The notes under the pieces were generated by a model. It saw nothing but the letters and a program-made list of their open reading frames with translations, was not told where the DNA came from and did no database searches. 64,000 bases of DNA. Origin: Onchidella celtica. Taxonomy: Eukaryota > Mollusca > Gastropoda > Systellommatophora > Onchidiidae. The stretch covers positions 49,968,101-50,032,100 of the forward strand of contig OZ007569.1 of NCBI GenBank assembly GCA_963931925.1, given 5' to 3'. Made by a program: the position numbers and the translations under genes. Shown piece by piece: positions 11,785-21,716 of this stretch (its first letter is position 1; each line of letters opens with the position of its first letter).

Positions 11785-12947
11785 TTTAATGAGTCCCTTA
11801 ATAATTTCATCCATTTCGACTAAGTGTATGTCAGCGCCACACAAAAAATACAGTGCAAGGTTTATTCATGGGCAATCAACTACAAGAAAAACCACCAACA
11901 ACAGCATTTCAAAGAACATGAGTAAAATGGGAGTTAGACTTGGATCACATCAGTTTGAATGGATGCTCAACCCATAGTATATCAATGCATATTAATGCAA
12001 GTGTATTTCCTCTAAATTGTATTCTGATTTACGGGTGTCAAGAATGTCTTTAGAGGCTGCGCTAAACATACAAAACCGAGACATCTACAACAAAAAAATA
12101 GTTATTCTCACAGATGCTAGGTCTGTCCTGCAGGCCCTTTAAAGTGCACATGATTATCATCAAAATAAACTCATTTCTGCTTCAGTGCAATTGTGTCAGG
12201 CAACAAGAAACGTGTTTCTCCAGTGGATCCCTGGCCACTGTAACATTATCGGAAACGATAAGGAAGACACTCTTGCAAAAAACGGCGCAGACCCCCCTCA
12301 AGTCAGAGAAAACATAACATTCTCAGAAGCCAAAAGTCACACTAAGGCAGCCTTGAAATCCAAGTGGAAACAAAGTCACCCAAGCCATGCAACAAATGAT
12401 GCGATACACTTGCTCAGCAGAAAAGAGCAAACTGTAATCTTTAGGCTAAGAACTGGACATAATAGACCGCGGCAGCATTTTTACAAAAAATTCAGGGTTG
12501 GAGAAACTGAGACATGCCCATGTGGAAATTCGCCAGAGAATGCAGAACATGTCCTCCAACAATGCCCCCTATACAGACAACACAGGGAAGATAGCTGGTC
12601 CCGATGTGCTGCACTGCATACTAAGCTACATGGGACAGCAGAGGATCTCAGGAGCACAACGTCCTTCATAAAGGCTACCGGCCTCCTGATATAAACAGTC
12701 TGACACGAAGAACGCAGTAGAAGAGGAAAAAGAATGTGTTTATGTATGTATTAATATGATATCTGATGACCATGATAAAGAAAAATTTAAACTAATCCTG
12801 AAATAAACTGTGGTCTTGACTTATTCGTAAAACAAAGTAGGGGGTATAATCTGGACTGGGCTAGGCCCCGGGGTATATTCTGGGCTGGGCTAGGCCAGTT
12901 TAACCCCGGGTATAGTCTGGGCGGGGGGTATATTTTGGCCTGTTACA
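11785..12947. repeat. Right inverted arm of Ginger1, interrupted by a LINE
   Basis: Outer right arm, reverse complement of 4262-4800 (see left arm). Removing the LINE at 12048-12729 and one copy of its duplication restores collinearity with the left arm: the left-arm word AAGAATGTGTGCTT is split here exactly at AAGAATGT. Confidence 0.7.
12048..12729 (+). mobile_element. 5'-truncated LINE with RNase H domain
   Basis: Flanked by AAGAATGT on both sides (12040-12047 and 12730-12737), an 8-bp target duplication. It encodes the end of a LINE polyprotein: an RNase H segment split by a stop near 12141 (VILTDARSVLQAL, then FLQWIPGHCNIIGND), followed by a C-terminal region with a CPCG...H..C zinc-knuckle-like cluster, ending at 12694. 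LINEs with an RNase H after the RT belong to the I/R1/LOA/Nimb-type groups, so a related clade is likely. It is a dead copy, inserted after the Ginger1 element. Confidence 0.8.
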
Positions 12948-13202
12948 CCGGTACGAGCTTTAGCAAATTCAGGAGCGTGACAGCAACACAGCCCCAAACA
13001 CAGGTCACCGGCTAAGGGATTTCTCGTCCTATCGAACACTGCCATGGGTGCTGTAATCTCTGGTCTGTGCCTGATATGACTCTGAACGTCACCGAAAGTC
13101 CCTGGGATGTATTGGAGCTGTCCTGTGTTTGGGGGTCTGTTGCTGCCCCGCTCCTAAATTTGCTAAAGCTCGTACGGAAAAAAAAAATCACGCGGCCGGC
13201 TC

Positions 13203-14240
13203 CATACATGTGGTCCAGTATGAATTACAAAATACCGAACACCTTCCACACAGCCTTAGGCTGAATATTAGGCCACCAATTCCTAATTTATTTTCTCTGT
13301 GAACTGTTTTTTTTTTTAAAGGTAGGTAATCGACTCTGATTTTGAATTTGTTAGTTAGTTTTTAATCACACGGAGAAATGGACAGTCTCTAATAACTGTA
13401 CCAAAATGTTTTAGGCTATGTTAGAAAATGAGACAAAAATCTTAAAAATGCACCTCCATGCCATAATCCCTGGTGCAAAGCGTGCATTGTTTAGAATGGC
13501 TTTAAGACTGAAGTAACCCCCCCCCCCCCCTGCAAAACAGAATACAACAACAACAACGATAAGGCCCCATTCTAACAATCCCAGGTAACAAACCTGGTGC
13601 GAATGGTCTTCCAAGACGCATACCGAACTGTATCTTGGTGGTCTCCTCCTGCCAAACAAGCGACATCTACGTCGACCTGCGGCGACATCATTATCAAGAA
13701 TTCGTCATTATAATCGTCGCTATCATTACCTCCGCTACCACCACTACAACAAGAACTACCTCAACAGCAGCAACATTTACAGGCTACAGAAAGAAGAACA
13801 AAACGAAGGGAAAAAAATAAGTGAACGCGAACGACACAAAACAATGGACACAGCTGACATATTTCCCAGATTTCAACAGATCAAATAAGTTTTAATGCAC
13901 AGATCTTGTGGAATGTGGACACCTGCTGACCCCATAGTTTGGTCCAATTATGAAATTAAAAAATTCAATTAAAAAAGAAGCGGATATTTGTTTTATCAAT
14001 GATTAAAATGCGAACAAGGACTATTTTCGGGTGTGAAATGCCATGTTTTCACACATGAAGAGTGCCTTTAACTGCTCTAATTTCAAAAGCAGATAATAAC
14101 AATGCGAATATTACAGTTTGTATACTTGTACGGGCAGTGTTGATGGCGTATTTGGTTTTTCAGCCAATTCTCAACCAGTTCTTAATTTTTCTTCTCCCTA
14201 TTTCTACCTCGCTTTCCACAAGGTTTGTCTATATATGTGT
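13203..14240. other. No gene recognised
   Basis: Contains a C run at 13518-13530 and AAC/ACC-rich simple sequence near 13530-13560 and 13735-13780. The short open frames look random. Confidence 0.5.
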
Positions 14241-14249
14241 CCATTTCTC

Positions 14250-14550
14250 TGTGAAACAAATGAAACTGAAACAAATGGTCCGTATTTCAGTATTTCTACT
14301 CATCTTTCCCAAGAGTTTTTCTGTATCATATTCTTCCCTAGCTGTGAGACAAATGAAACAGAAACAAACGGCCCTCATTTCAGCATACACTACTCATCTT
14401 TCCCACAGGCTTTACTATAATATCCTTTCTCTGAAACAAATGAAACAGAAACAAATGGCCCCGATTTCAGTCTTTCTATTCATCGTTTTGTCAGGATTTT
14501 CTATATCCGTTTCTCTTCGAAACAAATGAAATAAGCAAAACAAATGAAAC
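14250..14550 (+). repeat. ~90-bp minisatellite, about 3.5 copies
   Basis: Successive units begin with GAAACAAATGAAACWGAAACAAA near 14253, 14346, 14431 and 14518, followed by a pyrimidine-rich half (TTTCAG...TACTCATCTTTCCC). Because 90 is a multiple of three, frames stay open across the repeats and mimic a gene; the resulting peptide has no known domain. Confidence 0.75.
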
Positions 14551-14887
14551 AACAACAAACAAAACAAATAAAAAGCGGTTTTGTCTTTTTATACAAATTA
14601 TGGTTTACTACGTTAAACATACACTGTGTTTCCTCCCACGCCGTTTAAACTGTCTGTACCTCATTCTTGCTGTTAGGCATTTACTCGAATTAGCTCACCT
14701 GTGCATTTGTTTATATTTATTTACGTTTTGTTGTTGTGTTTTTTCTGCTATGCCAGCATCTCCATGATAATAACAACTGTTTACTTGGACATCACTGATG
14801 TTAAAAATTTAATCCAGTAAACGATTTATTCCTTTTTATGATAGTTTCATCCTAGCCTAGATGAGCAGTAACCCGATTTTGATAGGT

Positions 14888-15002
14888 GGACTGGTTGGAT
14901 AGTGACGCCATAACATTTGAGTTTCCGTGCGATATAACTAATTGGCTGGTGCGAGAGGTATCATTGAAACTCAGTGTCGTGACGTCACCATCCAATTAGT
15001 CC
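14888..15002. repeat. Foldback MITE (copy 1), 115 bp
   Basis: The left arm GGACTGGTTGGATAGTGACG...GAGTTTC and right arm (reverse-complemented) GGACTAATTGGATGGTGACG...TGAGTTTC pair over about 37 bp with a short loop. A relative of the same core (TTGGATGRTGACRTCACGACA, GAGTTTCA) occurs at 32601-32710. Confidence 0.7.
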
Positions 15003-15043
15003 TTTTCTTACACATAAAAAACTCAGACATGACAACGGGCAAA

Positions 15044-15050
15044 CTCAACA

Positions 15051-15096
<46 letters not shown>
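15044..15096. repeat. (CA)n microsatellite
   Basis: Almost uninterrupted CA dinucleotides; open frames across it are artefacts. Confidence 0.95.
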
Positions 15097-15099
<3 letters not shown>

Positions 15100-16542
15100 G
15101 GAGAGTAACGTAAAAGACACATGATCAAACGAATGTTGCACATGGCAGAACTGGCTGAAATCCATTTCATTCAACTGCTCAAAGTAGTATAAAATCACAA
15201 CTGAACTTTTTGATGTTGCAACACAGAATGACTGATGTCTTGACAGATCCCAGATTTTTTTCGTACTGGCTCAGCTTGATGCAGTGTTGTCATTTATATG
15301 TCGGCAATTCATAAAACATTACTTTTCAACTAACCTACCTCAGCATGACTGTAAGTACTGTAGTAACAATAACTTTCAACTGCGGCTGCGTATAATTTTT
15401 AGTCGCTCTGTGTCAGTTTTTGGTAACTCTTGAAAAAATAATGTTAACCACATACAGTCGACACTTTTTATATTGTCCTGCTTCATCTCATACTTTCGTG
15501 GTCTCCATCCCACATTTCATAGCGTTGTACCCATAGGTCTGATCATATTGATAGCTATAATAGATCATGTTGTCACAAAAAATCATGGAATTATCCCAAA
15601 CTGTCAGATGCACTCTTGTTGCATTTCTGTTCCCATCAGAGGGCTATTCATTCCCTGCTGTGGGAGAGTAATTACCTCCAAGTGAGCCCAGTCATAAAAT
15701 GATGCAGTCTCTTATTAAGTTGGTAAGCTGTGCACAGTTGCTACTTTGTGTCCTCTAAGGTAATTCTTAGAACTCCCTCTCTCTTTTAAATAAACTGCAG
15801 GGTGACAGTGTATTATTATTTTTGTTTAAAGTGGTTAACCAAACAAATCAGCAGACATCTCGATCATAAACATTTCTCCTGATGAATTTGGTACTAATAA
15901 TTCAAACAGTTTCTTGGCAGCATGGTCAGCAAGGACGGGGGCACAGAGCAAGACATCAAAGCAAGGATCGGAAAGCGTTGACAGCCTTCAAGATGCTCAG
16001 ACCAATCTGGACATCCCAGCTTATCAGCCAGTCCACCAAGATCAGGATTTTTAACACCAATGTAAAGTCTGTGCTGTTATACGCATATGAAACCTGGCGC
16101 ACTACCAAAGAGTCAACACACAAGCTGCAGACCTTCATCAACAGGTGCCCCAGAACCATCCTGCGGATCAGCTGGCACGACAGAGTCACCAACGAATGGC
16201 TGTGGGAACGGTCAGAGCAAGAGCCAGTGGAAACGCAAATCAAACGGAGAAAGTGGGGGTGGCTTGGACATACGCTCTGGAAACCCCAAGGCAGCATCGT
16301 TCGCCAGGCCCTCAAATGGAACCCCCAAGGGAAACGAAACCGCGGGCGTCCCAAGACAACATGGCAAAGATCAATGTAGCAAATCCCAGATTGGGAGATG
16401 CACTTATTTGACAGTAACAGTCACGAACAGACAAGTATAACAATTAACAAAACAATCAAACAGGCTCACACATTTATTACAATATTAATAACGACAATCC
16501 AATATGTACATCATCTCACTCGTTCCCTTAAGCATTCATTCC

Positions 16543-17138
16543 TGTAGCATCTGCAAGCTATCCCTTGCCCTCCCCCGTTTTCTTGTTACACTGGTGAGCA
16601 TGTGTTCATTTCTTCTTTCATTTTATTGTTGTACTCCGTGACCTGACCTTCTTTTCTAGTGAGTAGTTTTTTTCCTCGCTCGCTTGTTGTCAGGTGTTTT
16701 GACTCGTTCAGTAAATATTAGTATGTTCCCGAACATTCGATAACACTGTGGATAAGGATGTTTACGCCAGATTTGGCCTTGGGTGATGTGGCCTGATGAC
16801 GTGTTGATGCGTGATTGGTTAGTTTGTGCGAGGGCAAAGGTAACGTTTGTTTCGGGAACTTTCTGTAGGAATGTTTATATATATAGACCTGTGTGAGTGG
16901 TTGGTGGGGTGAGTAAGTGAGTTTCCTTTTGTGTGGCGTAGATATTTAGTTTCGCTGGCGTCTTCCTAGTAATTTATTGTTCACTATACAGTTATTAAAC
17001 TTTAGTATTATTTAATCTATCGTCGGATCTCGTGTTTATTTATTTTACAGCTGTAATAGTTTCGTTTTCTAAAGGGTTGTAGTTAGATCAACTAACTCCC
17101 CCCTACTATAACGTGCTAGAACAACCTCAGCTGTTACA
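16543..17138 (+). repeat. 5' LTR (596 bp)
   Basis: TGTAGCATCTGC ... CAGCTGTTACA. A TATA-like run (TTTATATATATAG, about 16874-16886) precedes the probable start of R. The same sequence forms the 3' LTR, and a diverged inverted relative lies at 60689-61305. Confidence 0.95.
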
Positions 17139-17141
17139 TAT

Positions 17142-17159
17142 TGGGGGCTCGTCCGGGAT
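17142..17159 (+). other. Primer-binding site (tRNA-Pro type)
   Basis: TGGGGGCTCGTCCGGGAT starts 3 nt after the LTR. It is the same 18-mer used by murine leukaemia virus, complementary to the 3' end of tRNA-Pro including CCA. It primes minus-strand DNA synthesis. Confidence 0.9.
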
Positions 17160-17246
17160 CCGACCATATTCGAGCGGACCAGATCAAAATTACTAGATTT
17201 ATTTACATAGTTTATTGTAGAATATCATCGACAAGCTATCTACAAC

Positions 17247-20200
17247 ATGTCGGAGGTTATTGGAAGGCTTAGCCAGGAAGCGGACGCTATGGAGCTCACT
17301 GGGCAGGAGAGACGGGACTACCTCCGTGAAGGCCTAGAAAGAGAAAGACAGCTGGAGGCTCAACGACAGGAGAAGGAGGCTGAACGACAGGCTCAGCTGG
17401 AAAGAGAAAAGATGAAGCACGAGCTGGAGATGGAGAGGATCCGCCATCAGGGTGGAGGCGAGTCGACGCAGGGGACCAGCGACCACGCCAGTTCTAAGAG
17501 ACCCAAGCTACCTGCATTTCAGGACAAGAAAGACGATCTGGATAGCTGGTTGCTGCGGTTTGAGAGGTTTGCTGAGACAGCTGAATGGCCCAGATCCACC
17601 TGGACGACATCACTGTCTGCCCTGCTGACTGGGAGAGCTTTGGAGTGCTTCTGCAGACTACCGATCGACGAAGCCAAGGACTACGACAAGGTCAAGGAAG
17701 CGTTGCAGAAGAGGTACAACCTGTCAGAGGACGGATACAGACTCATGTTCAGACAAGGTAAGCCTGAAGATGGAGAAGATGTTGGAATGTTTTTGACCAG
17801 GATCAAGACCTATTTAGAGAGGTGGATAAAGCTGTCGAAGACGGAGGAGACCTACGAAGGAGTGAGAGATCTGTTCGTCAGAGAGCAATTCATGGATGCC
17901 TGCCCACCAGACCTTGCAACCCATGTGAGGGAGAGGAAACCGAAGACGCTACAGGACATCGCAGATTCAGCGGAGGCGTACCTGGTAGCGAGGAACCGGA
18001 CGCTCAGCGGGAGCGCCAGACTGCAGAGCCGGCCAGTGCGACAGAGGCCCAACGGAGACAGAAGCCCACAGGTCTGCCATAGGTGCCAGAGGCCGGGACA
18101 CAAGGCGACGGAGTGTCGTGCAAAGTTAAACGACAAAGGTGAGTTGAAATGTTACCTTTGTGGAAAGCCAGGCCACGTTCGGAGGATGTGTCCAGCCCAG
18201 AAGGATATGGGACGAGGCAAGCCGAACAAGGCGGCGGCGGCCGTAGTTATAGCGGCGGACGAGTCGTCAAGACAAGATGTGACGACGGCTGACACCAGCA
18301 TCAACGTTCAAGCGGTAATGAAGGACGGGAAACTACAGTTAGCGGTGCCTGTTACTTGCGGAGGATGCAGTGACGGAAGGACCGTGGAGAAACTGAAGTT
18401 ACCAGTGATGAAGGGCTTGATTGGAAATCGAGCGGTAGATGTCCTAAGAGATACCGGCTGTGAAGGTGTAGTGGTGCGGCGAGCACTGGTGGACGACGGA
18501 CAGCTCACCGGTGGGAAGAAACTTATCGCGAGGATCGATAACTCCTTGCTAGCGGCGGAGGAAGCCGTTATCGACGTGAAGACGCCTTACCTGACGGGCA
18601 AAGTGACGGCGCTGTGTCTCCCGGAGACCATCTGCGACCTAGTAGTCGGGAACGTGGACGGAGCGAAGGATCCGTACGACCCTGATACTGAGGTGATGGT
18701 AGGAGCGGTGACCACGAGGGCCCAGGAGAAGAGGAAGGACCGGTCTACGTCGCTGAAGGTGCCGAGGGCAGAACGGCACGCGGGAGTGGATAGAGAGGAA
18801 CTTATCCGACTCCAAGAAGAAGACGAAGTCATTAGGAAGTTAGAGCAGAAGAAGATCCCAACTAATAGAGGCAATAAATCTGTTCATTTTGAGAAACATG
18901 GAGGAGTACTGTACCGGATCTACAAGGACCTGAGACAGGCGACGGTTATAAGGCAAGTGGTACTACCCGAGAAATTGAGAGAGTATGTACTGAGTGTAGC
19001 CCACGACTCGATCGTCGGAGGACACCTCGGCGTGAAGAAAACCAAAGACAGAGTTATGAGCAATTTTTATTGGCCTGGAATTGAAGGTGACGTCGCGAGA
19101 TACTGCCGCTCATGCGACATATGCCAGAGGACGGTGAACAAAGGAGCGACCCCAAAGGTGCACCTGCAGAGTATGCCAGTAGTGGACGTACCATTTAGGC
19201 GAGTGGCCGTGGACTTAGTAGGACCTATCGACCCCCCAAGTGAAGGTGGACATCGGTATATCCTGGTGTATATAGACTACGCTACTCGTTACCCCGAAGC
19301 CACACCCTTGAAGAAGATCGACGCAGAAACGGTAGCAGAAGCCTTAGTGAACATCTACAGCCGTTTGGGTGTGCCCGAAGAGATCTTGTCGGACCAAGGG
19401 ACCCAGTTTATGTCAGATGTCATGAAGGAAACGAATAGACTACTGGGAATTCGACAGTCGACCACTACAGTCTACCACCCTATGTGCAACGGGTTGGTGG
19501 AGCGATTCAACGGCACGCTGAAGAAAACATTGAGACGACTGTGCGCAGAGCAACCCAAGCAGTGGCACAGATACATCAACCCGCTGCTCTTCGCATATCG
19601 TGAAGTTCCCCAAGAGTCGACCAAGTTTGCCCCATTCGAGTTGCTGTATGGGAGAACTGTGAGAGGACCAATGCACATTTTACGACAACTATGGACCAAG
19701 GACGTAGAGGAGCCGGAAACGAAGACCAGTTACCAGTACGTCATGGAACTACGTGAGAGGCTGGAGGACACATGGAAGTTAGCGACGGAAGAACTCTCCA
19801 AGGCTCAAGGTAGACAGAAGACCTACTACGACCGGAAGGCGCGAGAGAGGAAGTTCCGCCCCGGAGACGAAGTGTTGGTGCTACTGCCGACGAACACTAA
19901 CAAGCTCCTAGTCCAATGGAAGGGACCATATAAGGTAGTCTCAGTTGTCGGTGTCAACGACTATAGAGTCAAGATGGGTGCAAAAGAAAAGACCTTGCAC
20001 GCCAACCTCCTCAAGAGATACATTCCAAGGACGTCAAAAGCAGCAGCAGTGGCAATGGAACCGAGACCTATTGTGACCGAGATGTGTGGGATGGACAACA
20101 GTAGGAGAGATACCACGCCTGGACATGTCAACGCCATAAAGGACGGCGGCGGTGATAGTGCTGAGACTGTACTGGCAGAGGACGACATGATGGACAAGAG

Positions 20201-21716
20201 TCAACCCGTGGAGTCAGCTGGCATGACAATCATCGAGGACTGCGACCTGGAAGGCGACAACAGTGGAACGACGGAGGACCTTGCCGACCTAGGAAGCTGG
20301 GACCAGAAGGAAAGCTACAGAGATGTCCAGTATGGAACGCAACTGACATCGGAACAACGTCAAGAACTCTGCGATGTGGTGAAGAATTACCAGCACGTCT
20401 TCACCAATCTCCCTGGATGCTGCCAGTTGGGTGAACATCGCATCGACCTGACGACAGAAGTACCAGTTCGTCAACGACCATACCCGGTGCCCTACGCTAT
20501 GCGCGACTCCTTGAAGGAGGAGCTTAGCACCATGGGACGGCTGGGCATCATTCGAAGGAGCTCATCAGCTTATGCTTCACCTATTGTTGTCGTCAAGAAG
20601 AAGGACGGATCCAACCGAGTCTGCATCGACTACAGGAGGTTAAACAAGATCACAGTATTCGACCCTCATCCGACAGCAGCGCCATTAGAAGTGTTTCAGA
20701 GTCTCTCGAGAGGAAAATTATTATCTCGGATTGACCTGAGCAAGGGATACTGGCAAGTGAAAGTTCGAGAGCAAGACATTCCCAAGACGGCGTTCGTCAC
20801 CATGGGCGAACACTATGAATTCATTCGGATGCCTTTTGGGATGATGAACTCAGGAGCCACGCTGAACAGGATCGTAAAGCCATTGATCCGTGGAATGAAC
20901 AATGTGACAGCATATGTGGACGACCTGCTGATTCATACAGAGACATTCGACGAGCATGTGAAGACTCTCAAGGACTTACTGCAGAGGATGGACCAAGCTG
21001 GATTAACTGCAAGACCATCGAAGTGTCTGATTGGAACGTCTGAAGTAGACTTTGTTGGACACTTAGTGGGAGAAGGTATGATTGGCCTGTTAGAAGAGAA
21101 TGTATGTAAGGTACGAGACGCACCCAGACCCACCACTAAGAAGGAAGTGAAAGCATTCTTAGGATTAGTGGGATATTACCATGAATTTATTCCTAACTTT
21201 TCAGCGATTGCATCACCATTGTCTGATTTACTTAGAAAGGGTCAGCCCAATATAGTTCAGTGGGACGAAACGCAGGAGAAAGCGTACACCTCTTTGAAGA
21301 ATGTCATTATCTCCAAACCCGTGTTATGTTTGCCAGATTTTTCCAAAGAGTTTGTCTTAGCAACTGATGCATCAGATCGCGGATTAGGCGCTAGTCTTAT
21401 GCAGGAACACGAGGGAAAGTTGTACCCCGTGGCATATGCTAGTCGTAAGCTATTGCCTCGTGAGACAAAATATTCGGTCTCAGAGCGCGAATGTTTAGCT
21501 ATTGTTTGGGCTGTAAAAAAGTTTACTTTGTATTTGTATGGAAAGGAGTTTGTGCTCCAAACTGACCATCGGTCATTAGAGTTTTTGAACTCTGCCAAGT
21601 TTGACAGTCCAAAGTTATTACGATGGAGTTTATTTTTACAGTCTTATCGATTCAGGATTCACTACGTAAAAGGCAGAGAAAATGTCTGTGCCGATTTCCT
21701 GAGCAGGGTATTTTAA
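17247..21716 (+). CDS. Gag-Pol polyprotein of the Gmr1-like element
   Basis: A single 1,489-aa frame without stops. Domains in order are as follows. A coiled-coil, charged N-terminus (about 20-70). A capsid region (about 85-250) whose C-terminal half (YLERWIK ... VREQFMDACPPDLATHV ... SAEAYL) resembles a SCAN domain. Two CCHC knuckles (CHRCQRPGHKATEC about 276, CYLCGKPGHVRRMC about 302). Aspartic protease with DTG (about 403). Integrase with HHCC (about 586-630), DDE core (AVDLVGP, SDQGTQF, NGLVERF; about 655-755) and GPY motif (WKGPYKVV, about 891). Reverse transcriptase from about 1073 with AYVDDLL (about 1223). RNase H (ATDASDRGLGA, about 1372). All catalytic residues that I can check are present. 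Gag and Pol are fused with no visible frameshift site. Confidence 0.95.
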   Translation: MSEVIGRLSQEADAMELTGQERRDYLREGLERERQLEAQRQEKEAERQAQLEREKMKHELEMERIRHQGGGESTQGTSDHASSKRPKLPAFQDKKDDLDSWLLRFERFAETAEWPRSTWTTSLSALLTGRALECFCRLPIDEAKDYDKVKEALQKRYNLSEDGYRLMFRQGKPEDGEDVGMFLTRIKTYLERWIKLSKTEETYEGVRDLFVREQFMDACPPDLATHVRERKPKTLQDIADSAEAYLVARNRTLSGSARLQSRPVRQRPNGDRSPQVCHRCQRPGHKATECRAKLNDKGELKCYLCGKPGHVRRMCPAQKDMGRGKPNKAAAAVVIAADESSRQDVTTADTSINVQAVMKDGKLQLAVPVTCGGCSDGRTVEKLKLPVMKGLIGNRAVDVLRDTGCEGVVVRRALVDDGQLTGGKKLIARIDNSLLAAEEAVIDVKTPYLTGKVTALCLPETICDLVVGNVDGAKDPYDPDTEVMVGAVTTRAQEKRKDRSTSLKVPRAERHAGVDREELIRLQEEDEVIRKLEQKKIPTNRGNKSVHFEKHGGVLYRIYKDLRQATVIRQVVLPEKLREYVLSVAHDSIVGGHLGVKKTKDRVMSNFYWPGIEGDVARYCRSCDICQRTVNKGATPKVHLQSMPVVDVPFRRVAVDLVGPIDPPSEGGHRYILVYIDYATRYPEATPLKKIDAETVAEALVNIYSRLGVPEEILSDQGTQFMSDVMKETNRLLGIRQSTTTVYHPMCNGLVERFNGTLKKTLRRLCAEQPKQWHRYINPLLFAYREVPQESTKFAPFELLYGRTVRGPMHILRQLWTKDVEEPETKTSYQYVMELRERLEDTWKLATEELSKAQGRQKTYYDRKARERKFRPGDEVLVLLPTNTNKLLVQWKGPYKVVSVVGVNDYRVKMGAKEKTLHANLLKRYIPRTSKAAAVAMEPRPIVTEMCGMDNSRRDTTPGHVNAIKDGGGDSAETVLAEDDMMDKSQPVESAGMTIIEDCDLEGDNSGTTEDLADLGSWDQKESYRDVQYGTQLTSEQRQELCDVVKNYQHVFTNLPGCCQLGEHRIDLTTEVPVRQRPYPVPYAMRDSLKEELSTMGRLGIIRRSSSAYASPIVVVKKKDGSNRVCIDYRRLNKITVFDPHPTAAPLEVFQSLSRGKLLSRIDLSKGYWQVKVREQDIPKTAFVTMGEHYEFIRMPFGMMNSGATLNRIVKPLIRGMNNVTAYVDDLLIHTETFDEHVKTLKDLLQRMDQAGLTARPSKCLIGTSEVDFVGHLVGEGMIGLLEENVCKVRDAPRPTTKKEVKAFLGLVGYYHEFIPNFSAIASPLSDLLRKGQPNIVQWDETQEKAYTSLKNVIISKPVLCLPDFSKEFVLATDASDRGLGASLMQEHEGKLYPVAYASRKLLPRETKYSVSERECLAIVWAVKKFTLYLYGKEFVLQTDHRSLEFLNSAKFDSPKLLRWSLFLQSYRFRIHYVKGRENVCADFLSRVF

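Larger units (their letters stand above)
4262..12947 (-). mobile_element. Ginger1-type DNA transposon, 8.7 kb
   Basis: Bounded by CCGG at 4258-4261 and CCGG at 12948-12951, a 4-bp target-site duplication. Ends are TGTAGCAGGCCA (left) and, reverse-complemented, TGTAACAGGCCA (right), followed by matching ATACCCCC, AGACTATACCC and GGGGTTAAACTGG blocks. Inside, on the minus strand, lies an integrase-like transposase with a C-terminal OTU protease domain. Ginger1 elements are described as having gypsy-integrase-like transposases, OTU or Ulp1 protease extensions, TGT termini and CCGG/CCGT duplications, so all diagnostic points agree. Oddities: the terminal arms extend to about 1 kb, a 4.3 kb block containing the transposase sits inside the right arm, a LINE has inserted at 12048-12729, and the transposase lacks its first catalytic aspartate. 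This copy is probably immobile on its own. Confidence 0.85.
4228..13202. mobile_element. Palindromic (foldback) element split by a Ginger1 transposon
   Basis: The left piece (about 4228-4257) and right piece (about 12952-13202) together form one inverted-repeat element of roughly 285 bp. The left arm reads GGGCCGGCTCGCGTGATTTT then TTCCGTAC, and continues after the insertion as GAGCTTTAGCAAATT. The reverse complement of 13100-13202 repeats the same order (GAGCCGGCCGCGTGATTTT, TCCGTACGAGC, TTTAGCAAATT, then the AAACACAGG stretch). The Ginger1 element has opened the left arm at a CCGG. No coding capacity; probably a non-autonomous MITE. The outer edges are approximate. Confidence 0.7.

Noticed and set aside
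14062-14529. 155-codon frame
   Set aside because: It tracks a ~90-bp tandem repeat whose period is divisible by three; no domain.
17822-18082. Overlapping frames within the Gmr1-like gag-pol
   Set aside because: They are alternative frames of a gene with clear domains throughout.
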